NCBI GenBank assembly: GCA_041739275.1
Contig: JBGSOF010000027.1
Span: 1-64,000, forward strand
Source: WGMI01 sp041739275
GTDB lineage: Bacteria > Bacteroidota > Bacteroidia > Flavobacteriales > Schleiferiaceae
DNA: 64,000 bases
Direction: 5' to 3'
Part shown: positions 45,128 to 54,385 of the stretch, one piece after another
Layout: the number at the start of each line of letters is the position of its first letter
How positions within the stretch are numbered: position 1 is the first letter of the stretch
The notes under the pieces: generated by a model
Told to the model about the DNA's origin: nothing
Seen by the model: the letters and a program-made list of their open reading frames with translations, nothing else
Databases searched by the model: none
Program-made: the position numbers and the translations under genes

Positions 45128-45423
45128 TGCAAAAAGAAAATTACCAAGCAAACCTAAAAGAAGCTTTAAAAAATTTGATTAAGGTTAATGAAAGTATTTT
45201 TAGTTCTATGATTGACATTTCAATGCAGGGCGACTTAAAAGAATGGAACGACACAATTTCAATTGGCGAAACTTTTCAATTTGACTATGAACTTTTCAAA
45301 AATAGTGACGACACGAATATTCAATTACTAGTCGAACTTATTGACAAAATTGACTCAACATATCATACAATTAAAAACATTAACGGCATAGACGATGAGG
45401 ACGAAGAGAAAAACGGCTTATAA
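45127..45423 (+). CDS. Small acidic hypothetical protein of the cassette array
   Basis: 98 aa, acidic, helical, no signal peptide, not recognised. Its ATG overlaps the intact end of the deiminase frame by one base, so it is the third gene of that cassette. Possible partner or immunity-type protein, but nothing shows this. The stop codon lies at the start of the attC-like inverted repeat. Confidence 0.65.
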   Translation: MQKENYQANLKEALKNLIKVNESIFSSMIDISMQGDLKEWNDTISIGETFQFDYELFKNSDDTNIQLLVELIDKIDSTYHTIKNINGIDDEDEEKNGL

Positions 45424-45550
45424 CACGGGTTTGGCAAAAGTGGCGGTTCAGTGCTCCGCAGACACATTTGTGGTTAATCAAAGTTTGGTTCTCCGCATCA
45501 ACAATTGTGGTGAAAATCGCCACCTTCGCCAAGCCCGAAACCGTTATGCG
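45418..45550 (+). repeat. attC-like recombination site
   Basis: Left arm begins TAACA at 45421, right arm ends CGTTATGC at 45542-45549. A 23-base segment after the left end (CGGGTTTGGCAAAAGTGGCG...) pairs with the right arm (CGCCACCTTCGCCAAGCCCG) at 19 of 23 positions. Total about 130 bp, overlapping the stop of the preceding gene. Size, imperfect palindromy, AAC/GTT ends and position between small genes match attC sites of integron cassettes. Confidence 0.6.
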
Positions 45551-45609
45551 GCATGCTAAGACATCTCAACATTAATCAACTGACATAATAAATATTAAAA
45601 CTCATAATC

Positions 45610-45849
45610 ATGAAAGTGATTGAAAAATGGATTGCGACACTTAATAAACAACAAAAAATCATCATAGGAATTGTATTACCCGTTATACTTTTAATTCTTT
45701 CTTTAACCATTGCCGACCATGTTGCACAGGCGGACGGTTATTACCCAGGACACCCTTTTATGTTTCATGTGACTTGGTGGGTATGGTTGATTTATGTTGG
45801 GGTTGTTGGTTTTGCTGAATACAAACTTTTTGAAAATCAAGAGAAATGA
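45610..45849 (+). CDS. Small two-helix membrane protein
   Basis: 79 aa. One helix at about 18-35 (IIGIVLPVILLILSLTIA) and one at about 55-72 (WWVWLIYVGVVGFAEY). Not recognised. Its stop overlaps the next start by four bases (ATGA), so the two are coupled within one cassette. Confidence 0.6.
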   Translation: MKVIEKWIATLNKQQKIIIGIVLPVILLILSLTIADHVAQADGYYPGHPFMFHVTWWVWLIYVGVVGFAEYKLFENQEK

Positions 45850-46400
45850 AAATTGCTTGTTTAGGATGGGGGTCGCTTATTTGGCGACCAGACAATTTGC
45901 TCATTCGCAGAGAATGGTTTTTAGACGGCCCTATTTTACCGATTGAGTACGCTCGACAATCAAAAGATGGTAGGTTGACCCTTGTAATAACCAAAAATGC
46001 AAAACCTGTTAGGACATTGTGGGCTTTAATGGCAACAACTGACTTAGCAATAGCAAAGAGCTCCCTTCTAAAAAGGGAAAGAATACCTGAAAATAAAATG
46101 GAAATATCAATTGGCTCAGTAACTGCAGAAGAGGAAAATACTGAAGGTATAAAATTGACAATTCAAAATTGGGCCACTACTTTAAAATTGGATGCAGTTA
46201 TTTGGACAAATTTACCTCCAAAATTCAATAATACAGAAAACAGAATTCCAACAATTGCCGAAGCAATTTCTTACTTATATTCATTGGACATTCATTCGAG
46301 AAGTACTGCTGAAGAATATATCAGAAAAACTCCCCAACAAATTGACTCAGAATATAGACGAAAATTTGAAACTGAATTTGGATGGACATGCATAAAATAA
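45846..46400 (+). CDS. Conserved hypothetical, gamma-glutamylcyclotransferase-like N-terminus
   Basis: 184 aa. Opens MKIACLGWGSLIWRPDNL, resembling the YGSL nucleotide-like loop of gamma-glutamylcyclotransferases, followed by GPILPIEYARQSKDGRLTLV and VRTLWALM. The same N-terminus occurs in a family of unknown function spread over many unrelated bacteria, often in accessory DNA. No enzymatic role is established. Encoded in one cassette with the small membrane protein upstream. Confidence 0.6.
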   Translation: MKIACLGWGSLIWRPDNLLIRREWFLDGPILPIEYARQSKDGRLTLVITKNAKPVRTLWALMATTDLAIAKSSLLKRERIPENKMEISIGSVTAEEENTEGIKLTIQNWATTLKLDAVIWTNLPPKFNNTENRIPTIAEAISYLYSLDIHSRSTAEEYIRKTPQQIDSEYRRKFETEFGWTCIK

Positions 46401-46480
46401 ATAAAGCCCGACCACAAAATAGCAGCTACCCAAAAGGCGGGGTTTGGTACTTCGCAGACAGTTTTGTTATAGGTTCAAGT
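46398..46480 (+). repeat. Partial attC-like segment at the right end of the array
   Basis: Contains GGTTTGGTACTTCGCAGACAG and GTTATAGG, similar to pieces of the site at 45418-45550 (CAGTGCTCCGCAGACAC, GTTATGCG). The matching second arm is not clear, so the site looks truncated. Confidence 0.35.
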
Positions 46481-46530
46481 GCAGTTCTTTGATTAAACTT
46501 TTGTACTCAAAAATCCCCCCACTGCCCCTC

Positions 46531-46590
46531 GAGTCCCCTCGCGTGGTCTGAGAATGTCACGGACAGTGCCTGAACACTGCTGTTGGGCGA
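46531..46590 (+). repeat. Direct repeat R1, right copy
   Basis: Partner of 43520-43579 with 53 of 60 bases identical, same orientation. It marks the right border of the cassette block. Confidence 0.85.
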
Positions 46591-46632
46591 CTCGGCGTCG
46601 CTGCCCTTGTGTTTTCTAAATCAACATACCCA

Positions 46633-46829
46633 GAGTCCATAGGCTTAAAGCACCTTGATATTTGGACACCTCGTTGATCTTTAATTCGCTTAAGAGATTT
46701 TGGGACTATAACTTCTAAAAGAATCCCCTTAATCGACTTGAGTCAACCCTTAAGGATTTCTCACAAAGAGGATGTCCTCACGGTCTCATTGCGCATTTTT
46801 CACCCAGTCCCCAGAAATTTACGCTGTCC
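46633..46829 (+). repeat. Dispersed repeat R2, copy B
   Basis: About 197 bp, same orientation as copy A at 35534. Left 46 and right 24 bases are conserved, the middle is not. It ends 64 bases before the KASIII gene and together with R1 fills the gene-free stretch 46401-46893. Confidence 0.7.
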
Positions 46830-46893
46830 CAAGAAAAGCCTGTGAACTCGATTTCGCCGACTCGTCCTTATTTTTAACGAAAAGCAATCTCTT

Positions 46894-47904
46894 ATGTATC
46901 GCAGCGTCGCACGAGGACTTGGTCATTATGTGCCCGAGAGAGTGGTCACCAACCAAGAGCTTTCGGGCTTGATGGATACTTCGGACGCCTGGATTCGAGA
47001 GCGGACAGGCATTGAAGAGCGGAGGTATTCGAACCTCGAAACCGAATCGACTTCTGAAATGGGCATTCGCGCCGCTCGAATAGCCCTGGAGCGCGCGCAA
47101 ATGGAGGCATCGGAGCTAGATTTTATCGTTTTTGCGACCCTTTCTCCAGATTATTATTTTCCGGGCCCCGGGGTTCAGGTTCAGCATGCGTTGGGGGTGC
47201 GCGAAATCGGAGCTCTGGATGTGCGCAATCAATGTTCGGGTTTTGTCTATGCGCTTTCGGTGGCCGATCAGTTTATCAAAACGGGGATGTATCGAACCGT
47301 TTTGGTGATTGGGTCTGAGCTGCACAGCGGAGGGCTGGATTTTACCGACCGCGGTCGAGGCGTATCGGTCATTTTTGGAGACGGCGCGGGGGCTGTGGTT
47401 CTACAGAGGGCACGCGAAGACGAAGCCGATTCGGGCATTTTGTCGACTCATTTGCACAGTCAAGGAGAACACGCTCGAGAACTGGCTTTGGTTTCTCCCT
47501 CCACCCAACACTGGGTGCATAAACTCGTTCAAGAACAAGACGCCGCCGATCTGAGTTATTATCCGTACATGAACGGGAATTTTGTGTTTAAGCACGCGGT
47601 GGTGCGGTTTAAGGAGGCTATAGAGGAGGCGTTTCATCATAACCAGCTTGAATTGAGCGAGCTCAGCCTATTAATTCCACATCAGGCCAATTTGAGGATC
47701 AGTCAATACATCCAACAGAGCATGGGGCTGAGTGACGCTCAGGTGTTTAACAACATCATGAAATACGGAAATACCACCGCCGCTTCGATTCCGATCGCCT
47801 GGAGCGAGGCCTGGGAGCAAGGACGAATGGCGAAGGGCGATTTGGTGTGTCTCGCGGCCTTTGGATCGGGCTTTACTTGGGCGAGTGCGCTGATTCGATG
47901 GTAA
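46894..47904 (+). CDS. 3-oxoacyl-ACP synthase III family protein (KASIII)
   Basis: 336 aa. Catalytic triad: Cys in DVRNQCSGFVYAL near residue 115, His in LLIPHQANLRIS near 255, Asn in NIMKYGNTTAASIP near 287. WIRERTGIEERR and FGDGAGAVVL are standard FabH motifs. It condenses an acyl-CoA with malonyl-ACP. A main fabH often sits beside rpmF/plsX; here the gene is followed directly (7-base overlap) by a CrtA-like gene, so it may serve a specialised lipid or pigment rather than bulk fatty acid initiation. Confidence 0.85.
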   Translation: MYRSVARGLGHYVPERVVTNQELSGLMDTSDAWIRERTGIEERRYSNLETESTSEMGIRAARIALERAQMEASELDFIVFATLSPDYYFPGPGVQVQHALGVREIGALDVRNQCSGFVYALSVADQFIKTGMYRTVLVIGSELHSGGLDFTDRGRGVSVIFGDGAGAVVLQRAREDEADSGILSTHLHSQGEHARELALVSPSTQHWVHKLVQEQDAADLSYYPYMNGNFVFKHAVVRFKEAIEEAFHHNQLELSELSLLIPHQANLRISQYIQQSMGLSDAQVFNNIMKYGNTTAASIPIAWSEAWEQGRMAKGDLVCLAAFGSGFTWASALIRW

Positions 47905-48587
47905 AACCACAAGGAGCTGCTTTTGCCTCGATGGCGTTTTTTCGCTACCCAGCGTCTGCCGGCCAAAGAGAAGCATTTATTCGAATGGGACGCCACCCCC
48001 AAGAGCTTCGAGGGGTGGGCGGTTTGAAGTTTTACAAGCTGATGGGCACCGGAGGGAAAAAGGGTTTTGGACTCTGGCCCGATTGGTCGACTTATGCGCT
48101 GCTCGTGGGTTGGGAAGATCTCGATCAGGGGCGCAGGCAATGGGAAGAACACCCCGTTTTCGACTCCTTTCGGGTAGGCGCTGCCGAAGAAACCGTCTAC
48201 TGGCTCCGTCCTTTTTTTGGACGCGGTTCGTGGGGAGGCTCAGCGGTTTTTTCTTATTCGCCGGAAAAGCCCTCTTCTCAAGTGGCCGTATTGACGAGGG
48301 CGCGAATCAAGCCTTATTTGGCTCCGCTGTTTTGGAGTCGGGTGGGGCGTGTGAGCCGCGGTTTAGACGAATGCCCCGGCCTGATGTTCGCCAAAGGCGT
48401 CGGGACCTTGCCCGCGATTGAACAAGCTACGTTTAGCGTTTGGAAAGACGAAGCATCGGTCATGGCCTATGCCTACGGAAAGACGGCGCACAAACCGGTG
48501 ATCAAAGACACTCGCCGGTTGAAATGGTATTCTGAAGAGCTCTTTGCGCGTTTTGAGTGTTTGGATATTCGGCAAAAAACGTGGTGA
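47898..48587 (+). CDS. Spheroidene monooxygenase (CrtA)-like protein
   Basis: 229 aa from ATG 47898, which overlaps the KASIII stop. Motifs AFFRYPAS, GGLKFYKLMGTGGKKGFGLWPDWSTYALL (in pieces: LKFYKLMGTG, PDWSTYALLVGW) and ATFSVWKDEASVMAYAYG resemble CrtA, a haem-containing carotenoid ketolase related to ABM-type domains. Coupled to KASIII. Either a carotenoid-modifying enzyme or a related monooxygenase; no other carotenoid genes are in the window. Confidence 0.65.
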   Translation: MVKPQGAAFASMAFFRYPASAGQREAFIRMGRHPQELRGVGGLKFYKLMGTGGKKGFGLWPDWSTYALLVGWEDLDQGRRQWEEHPVFDSFRVGAAEETVYWLRPFFGRGSWGGSAVFSYSPEKPSSQVAVLTRARIKPYLAPLFWSRVGRVSRGLDECPGLMFAKGVGTLPAIEQATFSVWKDEASVMAYAYGKTAHKPVIKDTRRLKWYSEELFARFECLDIRQKTW

Positions 48588-48588
48588 A

Positions 48589-49611
48589 TCAATAGCCTTT
48601 GAGTTGATCTCTCCAGCCGGCCACGCGAATCGACAAGCTGTCTTGTTTTTGAAATTCCCAACTTCGGTTCTCGATTTCGTTGCCCGTGGAGTCGGTTTCC
48701 ACTTTATCCCAACCGCCCCGAGTAATCTTGAAATAGATGGAGGCCTTGCTTCGGGCAATTTTGATGAAGTGCCTTCGAGTTTCGGGATCGAATTGCAAAC
48801 GGAAATCTTCGTTGTAGGGATCCCAGTTGTTGATGTCCGAGGCAAAAAAAAGCGATTCTCCGAGCGCAAACTCAGGGGTGCTCTCCACGATAATCCACAG
48901 GTTGGGATGTTCGGCAGCGACCCGGTCGCTCCATTCGGCGATCTCAAATTCGTGTACTGAGCGCGGTTTAGGGTCCATAATTGCCCGGGTTTGTGGCAAT
49001 CCGGAAGCATTGGCTTCCACATTCGCCCAGTTTCCTCTATTGATCTGGAATTCAAGGGTTCCTGAGCTTCGGGGCAGGCGTGTTGTCCACACTCCGGTGC
49101 TGTCTCGCAAAAAGCGATAGCGCTCGTCTCGAAGCTTCCAGTCGTTGAACGAACCCGAGGCATACATGGCCTCGTTGCGCGCAAACGAAGGCGCTTGAAC
49201 CACCCGTATATCGATGTAGTCGCAGCGCGTCGAACTGTAATCTTTCCAGCTCTTGATCGAGAGGGCGATTTGAGTCGAATTTTTGACGTCCAAAACGTGT
49301 TCGCCCAAATCTGAACCGCACGAATCGGTTTCGACGGTGGCCCAGCCTCCGCGCATCAGCTTGAAGCGCAGCTTGCCGGCCATGGGTTCGAGCGGCAGGT
49401 ACAAACGGCCGTCGGCCAGTCGAGCAAATCGATAGCGCGGGTCGGCCTCTTTCCAGCCATTGAAGTTCCCCACGGCATAGATGGCTTCGGTTTCGGGGGT
49501 TTCGGGCGGCAAGTCAGTGATATACAGCTCCACCCGATGACATCCGGACAAGAGCACAGACAGGCAAAATGCCGCGAAAAAGGGCAGCAGTTGGTTTAAC
49601 GGTCGAACCAT
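48589..49611 (-). CDS. Lipoprotein with three CBM48-like repeats
   Basis: 340 aa. Lipobox LLSGC near residue 24. Three tandem repeats of about 100 residues each hold an N/D-x-x-x-W strand (GNFNGW, GSFNDW, SDINNW) and a later G-x-W-x-x-VE motif (RGGWATVETD, RGNWANVEAN, RGGWDKVETD). This matches the starch/glycogen-binding E-set fold of CBM48/CBM20. Probably an outer-membrane or periplasmic glycan-binding lipoprotein. Its start overlaps the LytTR regulator gene by 16 bases, so it belongs to that operon. Confidence 0.75.
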   Translation of the reverse strand: MVRPLNQLLPFFAAFCLSVLLSGCHRVELYITDLPPETPETEAIYAVGNFNGWKEADPRYRFARLADGRLYLPLEPMAGKLRFKLMRGGWATVETDSCGSDLGEHVLDVKNSTQIALSIKSWKDYSSTRCDYIDIRVVQAPSFARNEAMYASGSFNDWKLRDERYRFLRDSTGVWTTRLPRSSGTLEFQINRGNWANVEANASGLPQTRAIMDPKPRSVHEFEIAEWSDRVAAEHPNLWIIVESTPEFALGESLFFASDINNWDPYNEDFRLQFDPETRRHFIKIARSKASIYFKITRGGWDKVETDSTGNEIENRSWEFQKQDSLSIRVAGWRDQLKGY

Positions 49612-50393
49612 CGCTCAAAATCTTTTGCTCTCGCACGGCTCACCAAGATGCGCTCTCCGGGATCGGGTTCGAGGTGAAGCAGCCACTGGCCCGAACCATA
49701 TCTCTCCATTTTTTTGATGCTGTCTACCATGGCAATCAAGTTTCGGCTGACGCGAAAAAAGCGGTCGGGATCGAGTTCGGCCTCGATCTGATCGAGACTT
49801 GAGTCGCTGACCATCCGCTCGCCCGAAATCGATCGCAGATAAACGAGCTCGTCTTTGGTGTACACATAGGCAATTCGATCGCTGTCCATCCGAAAGATCT
49901 TTCCGCCGAGTTTGCCGAGAAAGCGTTTGCGATAGGGCTCAGGCGCCATCTTCGCGGTAAGAAACTGAGAAAGAGCTGTGTAGTCGACCTCCTGTGCGAT
50001 CGTTTTCTTGAAGCCCGTTCTGAATTTTTCGATGGAGTGTTTGAACTCTTCGGGCTCGACAGGCTTGAGCAAATAGTCTACGCTGAACTCTTTGAAGGCG
50101 CGCAGAGCAAAGTGATCGTAAGCTGTGGTAAACAAGACGGGTATTTGAGTTTCGAGCGTTTCGAGGATTTCAAAACTCAGACCGTCGCTCAGCTGAATGT
50201 CGAGGATCAGGAGCTCAGGAGGCGGGTTTTCAGAGAGCCAACGCCGCGCGCTTCGAACGCTGTCCAATTCGGCCTCGAATTCCAAACCCAGATTGAGACT
50301 TCGGCTCATGCGGATGAGTTCGAGCCGGGCATAGGGCTCGTCTTCGACCAACACGGTTCGTATGGGTTCAGGGTTCGCAGCGAGCAGGTTCAC
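49596..50393 (-). CDS. LytTR-family response regulator
   Basis: 265 aa. Receiver domain 10-130: acidic pair in VLVEDEP, phospho-accepting Asp65 in LLILDIQLSD, Thr/Ala in LFTTAYDHFAL and Lys in VDYLLKPVE. C-terminal LytTR DNA-binding domain about 165-262 (DRIAYVYTKDELVYLRSI, FFRVSRNLIAMVDSIKKM, ILVSRARAKDFERWF). It overlaps its kinase gene by four bases. Binding sites are not evident in the window. Confidence 0.92.
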   Translation of the reverse strand: MNLLAANPEPIRTVLVEDEPYARLELIRMSRSLNLGLEFEAELDSVRSARRWLSENPPPELLILDIQLSDGLSFEILETLETQIPVLFTTAYDHFALRAFKEFSVDYLLKPVEPEEFKHSIEKFRTGFKKTIAQEVDYTALSQFLTAKMAPEPYRKRFLGKLGGKIFRMDSDRIAYVYTKDELVYLRSISGERMVSDSSLDQIEAELDPDRFFRVSRNLIAMVDSIKKMERYGSGQWLLHLEPDPGERILVSRARAKDFERWFDR

Positions 50394-51412
50394 GATCGGA
50401 CGAGGGGGATAATGACTTCAAAATAAGCCTCGTTAGAAATGACGATGGGTTCTTTGCCCACCAAATGAACATAGCGATCTCGAATGTTCTCCAAACCGAT
50501 TTTGGTCGAGGGTTCCAAGGTTTTTTTCGGTCGAAAATCGTTTCGAACGCTCAATTGATCGGTCGTGGGGGTGCTGATCATCACCCGAAGCGGCTCTTCG
50601 GTGGAGGCCCGATTGTGTTTCACGGCGTTTTCCACCAACATTTGCACACTGAGCGGGATGAGCCGGGCGGAAAGAGTTGCCGGATTCAGATCTATTACTA
50701 CGCTCACCGAACCCTGAAAGCGCGTCTCAATGAGCTGAATGTAGTCTCGGGTGCGCTCCATTTCTTCGGACAGCTCGATGAGGTCTTTTGAACGCGCTTC
50801 GAGTATGCCCCTGTACACTTTTGAGATGTTCCTCAAGAAACGACCTGCTTGGTCCGGGTCTTCGTAGATTAAAGCGGACAGGGTGTTGAGGCTGTTGAAT
50901 AGAAAATGTGGATTGATCTGGGCTTTGAGCGCTTCGAGTCGCGCCTCGGCATGCTGTTTCTGAAATCGCTCGCTTTCAGCCAGAGAGTGACGCCATTGAT
51001 AGAGCAATTCAAAACCGAGTTGAACCCCGACGTGAACCGCAATGACAGCGGCAGAAAGAACGCTTTGAAGAAAGCAAACACTGAACAGGATTAAATGGTC
51101 GCCTTTCTTGAAATAAAGCAGTGCCGCTTGATTCAAAGGAATCAACAACCAGGCTAAAACCAAGAGCGGGAGGTAGTGATTTAGAAATCGACGCCCGAGT
51201 CCGACATCTTTGTTCACCGCTTTTCTGCGATGTCTGATCGCCCGGTCGGCCAAGAGCCAAACCAAGATGAGCCCCCAAAGCACAAAGCTGAACCGCATGA
51301 AGTAGGGCAAGTCGAACAACAACGCCCCGAGTTTGCTCAGCCCTTCGAACGAGAGCATCAGCACCATGGATGCGAAGAGCAAGCCGAGCAATAACTTCCA
51401 ACCTTTGAGCAT
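50390..51412 (-). CDS. LytS-type sensor histidine kinase
   Basis: 340 aa. Four membrane helices in the first 140 residues, then a His_kinase domain with INPHFLFNSLNTLSALIYED holding the phospho-His (HFLFNSLN) near residue 170, and an ATPase part (PLSVQMLVENAVKHN as the N box, IGLENIRDRY as the G box). Inner-membrane kinase for the adjacent LytTR regulator. The signal it senses is unknown, and no extra periplasmic domain is present. Confidence 0.92.
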   Translation of the reverse strand: MLKGWKLLLGLLFASMVLMLSFEGLSKLGALLFDLPYFMRFSFVLWGLILVWLLADRAIRHRRKAVNKDVGLGRRFLNHYLPLLVLAWLLIPLNQAALLYFKKGDHLILFSVCFLQSVLSAAVIAVHVGVQLGFELLYQWRHSLAESERFQKQHAEARLEALKAQINPHFLFNSLNTLSALIYEDPDQAGRFLRNISKVYRGILEARSKDLIELSEEMERTRDYIQLIETRFQGSVSVVIDLNPATLSARLIPLSVQMLVENAVKHNRASTEEPLRVMISTPTTDQLSVRNDFRPKKTLEPSTKIGLENIRDRYVHLVGKEPIVISNEAYFEVIIPLVRS

Positions 51413-51450
51413 CTCCGGCCGAATTTAAGCCTTTGAGATTCTCAGAAGGC

Positions 51451-51798
51451 CTAGTTCGTTTTTTTCGGAACTCGTACTTCGGTGCGGCCCACCAGAATGC
51501 CGTCTGCGTAGAGTTCGACGGCATACGTACCCGGAGCCATCTGGCTGAGGTCGTATTCCGCGCGGTAGTTCGGTCCTTTCTTCAAACTCCGCTTAAACAT
51601 TAAATAACCTTCAATCGACTCGATGCGCAGTTGAACTTTGGCTTCGAGAGGGTTGGTATAAGACACCAAAGCTTTGCCGACCTCGTTCGAACTGAGTTCG
51701 GCGCCCACGGCAGAAGCCGCATTTGGATTGCCTGCGAGCACAGGGCTCAGTGATGCGAAAAATAAGGTGAGCGCGAGAATCGAAACGAGCTTTTTCAT
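51451..51798 (-). CDS. Small secreted beta-sandwich protein
   Basis: 115 aa from MKKLVSILALTLF; a start eight codons upstream would spoil the signal peptide. Cleavage is likely after SPVLAG near residue 23. The rest (VSYTNPLEAKVQLRIESIEG, then PGTYAVELYADG) looks like a single T9SS-tail-like or DUF3244-like beta domain without an anchor. Function unknown. It is 38 bases upstream of the kinase gene on the same strand. Confidence 0.65.
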   Translation of the reverse strand: MKKLVSILALTLFFASLSPVLAGNPNAASAVGAELSSNEVGKALVSYTNPLEAKVQLRIESIEGYLMFKRSLKKGPNYRAEYDLSQMAPGTYAVELYADGILVGRTEVRVPKKTN

Positions 51799-51943
51799 GG
51801 GAATTGCTTTTTGTTTGATCAAAGTTGATCGGTCAAAAGCAGCGGTGCCCCATGTCCGACCGCCGGTGGAAAAACGAGGCGGCCGAGTGGTCGAAAAAAG
51901 AAGTTAAACGGATGCGAGCTGCAAGCTCAAAAAGCCATTCAGG

Positions 51944-52738
<795 letters not shown>

Positions 52739-52849
52739 CCAATAAATTGTCTGCGCAAGCTACTATCGACCGAGGGTTTGAGATGAAATTCTTTTGCGTC
52801 GAGGGCTCTTTCACCCTCTTTTAAGAAAGGGCATTATCGGATTCGCTTT

Positions 52850-53584
52850 TCATGAGCCTCGCGTTTTGAAGACCACCGGAATGGTAAACCGCATGCGCAC
52901 GGGCTTGAGGATTTCGTTTCGGGCAGGAACCATCAGGGGGAGTGTCTGCAATGCTTGTATGGCTGCGCGATCGAGCAAGGGATCGACCCCTCGAATCACT
53001 TCAACCGTTTCAACGCGGCCGTCTTTTCCGACCACAAATTCCACATATACCTTTCCTTCGAGCCCGAGCTCGCGGGCTTTTGAAGGATAGGTCAAATGTT
53101 TTTGCAGGTGCTTTTGCAACTCGATTTGAAAGCAGTTGTAGCGGGCATCCTCGTCGAGTTCTTCGTCGCACTGCGCAAAGGTTACTTTTCGAGCCACGCT
53201 GTATGCGTTCATGATCTCGCCTCCGGTTTCTCCGGCGAGGTCTACCGGTTTTACGCCCGCGGTATCTCTAGCCGGTTCGGGCTTTGAGTTGGAAACGGTG
53301 TCGGTTGTGGGGTGAAAAGGGTCGGGTTGAAGGGCGCTTGAGGGAACCTTTGCCGCGACAAGCACCGGTTTTTGTTTTTGAACCTGCTCGCGCACCACGA
53401 TTTCGACCTCGTCAGAGGCATCTTCTGCGGTCGAGAGCGTTCGAAATCGAACGATGCCCTCAGGGCTTTTGATTTCAATAAACGCAATAGAAAGGCCGAT
53501 GCTGACGCTCAATCCAAACCAAAAAAACAACGGCCTGAGCTTTTCAATTCGGCGGACGGGTTGATGGCGGTCAGGGGTTTTCAT
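52850..53584 (-). CDS. TonB-family energy transducer, paralogue 3
   Basis: 244 aa from MKTPDRHQPVRR; the longer frame adds an unlikely arginine-rich leader. One membrane helix near 15-35 (FFWFGLSVSIGLSIAFI), a Pro/Thr linker, and a C-terminal TonB domain at about 150-240: HLTYPSKARELGLEGKVYVEFVVG in pieces (TYPSKARELGLEGKVYVEF), GRVETVEVIRGVDPLLDRAAI. A Cys pair (FAQCDEELDEDARYNC) precedes the domain, as in its two paralogues. Last of three tandem tonB genes. Confidence 0.85.
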   Translation of the reverse strand: MKTPDRHQPVRRIEKLRPLFFWFGLSVSIGLSIAFIEIKSPEGIVRFRTLSTAEDASDEVEIVVREQVQKQKPVLVAAKVPSSALQPDPFHPTTDTVSNSKPEPARDTAGVKPVDLAGETGGEIMNAYSVARKVTFAQCDEELDEDARYNCFQIELQKHLQKHLTYPSKARELGLEGKVYVEFVVGKDGRVETVEVIRGVDPLLDRAAIQALQTLPLMVPARNEILKPVRMRFTIPVVFKTRGS

Positions 53585-53722
53585 AGCGAGGGCTTTTAGT
53601 TGAGGGAAACGGATCTCGTTTTCTCTCGAACGCCCCCGCCTCATTTTTGGTACATCCCCAAAGCAATCGCGATTCGGCTAAGCCGGAGAACTAGAGCCGG
53701 AATGGAGAAAAAACTCCGCTTC

Positions 53723-54160
53723 TTATTGAAGCTTATATGAAATCGGGATGATATAGCTCATACGCACCGCATTCGCGTCTTTAACTGCGGGACGCATCTG
53801 AGGCAAACTTTTCACCACGCGAATGGCTTCGCGATCCAATTCGGGATGAACCCCACGAGAGACTTCAACCTCTTCAACCCGCCCTTCAACACTCACAACG
53901 AAAGATACATACACCTTGCCCTGTACCTTTTCTTTTTTGGCTTTTTCGGGATACTTGAGGTTCGTTTGAATGTGCTTGAGAATTCCCTCTTGAAGGCAAA
54001 GGGCCTTCTCGTCATTTGTGTTTCTGCCCGTGCATTCGGGAAAAGTGGCAATTTGATCGACCACCGCAAAAGAGAAAACGGGGGCTTCATTTTCGGCTTG
54101 AGCCAGAGCGGAGGTGGTGCAAAAAATCAGGAAAGAGAGGGCGGTTGAATACAATTTCAT
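53723..54160 (-). CDS. TonB C-terminal-domain protein with signal peptide, paralogue 2
   Basis: 145 aa. Cleavable signal peptide (LIFCTTSALAQ) instead of the anchoring helix, no Pro-rich spacer, then the Cys pair (FPECTGRNTNDEKALC) and TonB domain (LKYPEKAKKEKVQGKVYVSF, GVHPELDREAI). Lacking the helix that contacts ExbB/ExbD, it cannot act as a standard energy transducer. It may be a free periplasmic TonB-like domain that docks on receptors or on other TonBs. It lies between two full-length paralogues. Confidence 0.8.
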   Translation of the reverse strand: MKLYSTALSFLIFCTTSALAQAENEAPVFSFAVVDQIATFPECTGRNTNDEKALCLQEGILKHIQTNLKYPEKAKKEKVQGKVYVSFVVSVEGRVEEVEVSRGVHPELDREAIRVVKSLPQMRPAVKDANAVRMSYIIPISYKLQ

Positions 54161-54385
54161 CAGGGCAGTTTTAAGGGTGAAAAAGAGAATCTAAGACTCA
54201 AGTCATTGACGTACACTAAGGTCGTTGAAAAACTTGCTTCAAAAGAGAAGGAGTTTGATTTTAACATCATGGGTTAAAGGCGGAATACCCTGGATAAATC
54301 ACTCGCAACGATTGTTCATGAGAGCGCTCTTCGAAGGCAAACGGATACTTCAAGCTCAAAGCGCTGAAAGACCTTCGATATCGAC

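Larger units (their letters stand above)
43811..46480 (+). mobile_element. Candidate integron-like gene-cassette array (no integrase seen)
   Basis: Five small same-strand genes, tightly packed in two groups, with AT-rich composition. Groups are separated by an attC-like inverted repeat (45418-45550). The bases after its right end (GTTATGCGGCATGC) resemble the left boundary at 43811 (GTTATAAGCCATTT), and a shorter similar segment lies at 46398-46480. The whole is flanked by R1 direct repeats. This fits a cluster of attC sites lacking an integrase. No integrase gene lies in the window. Confidence 0.5.
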
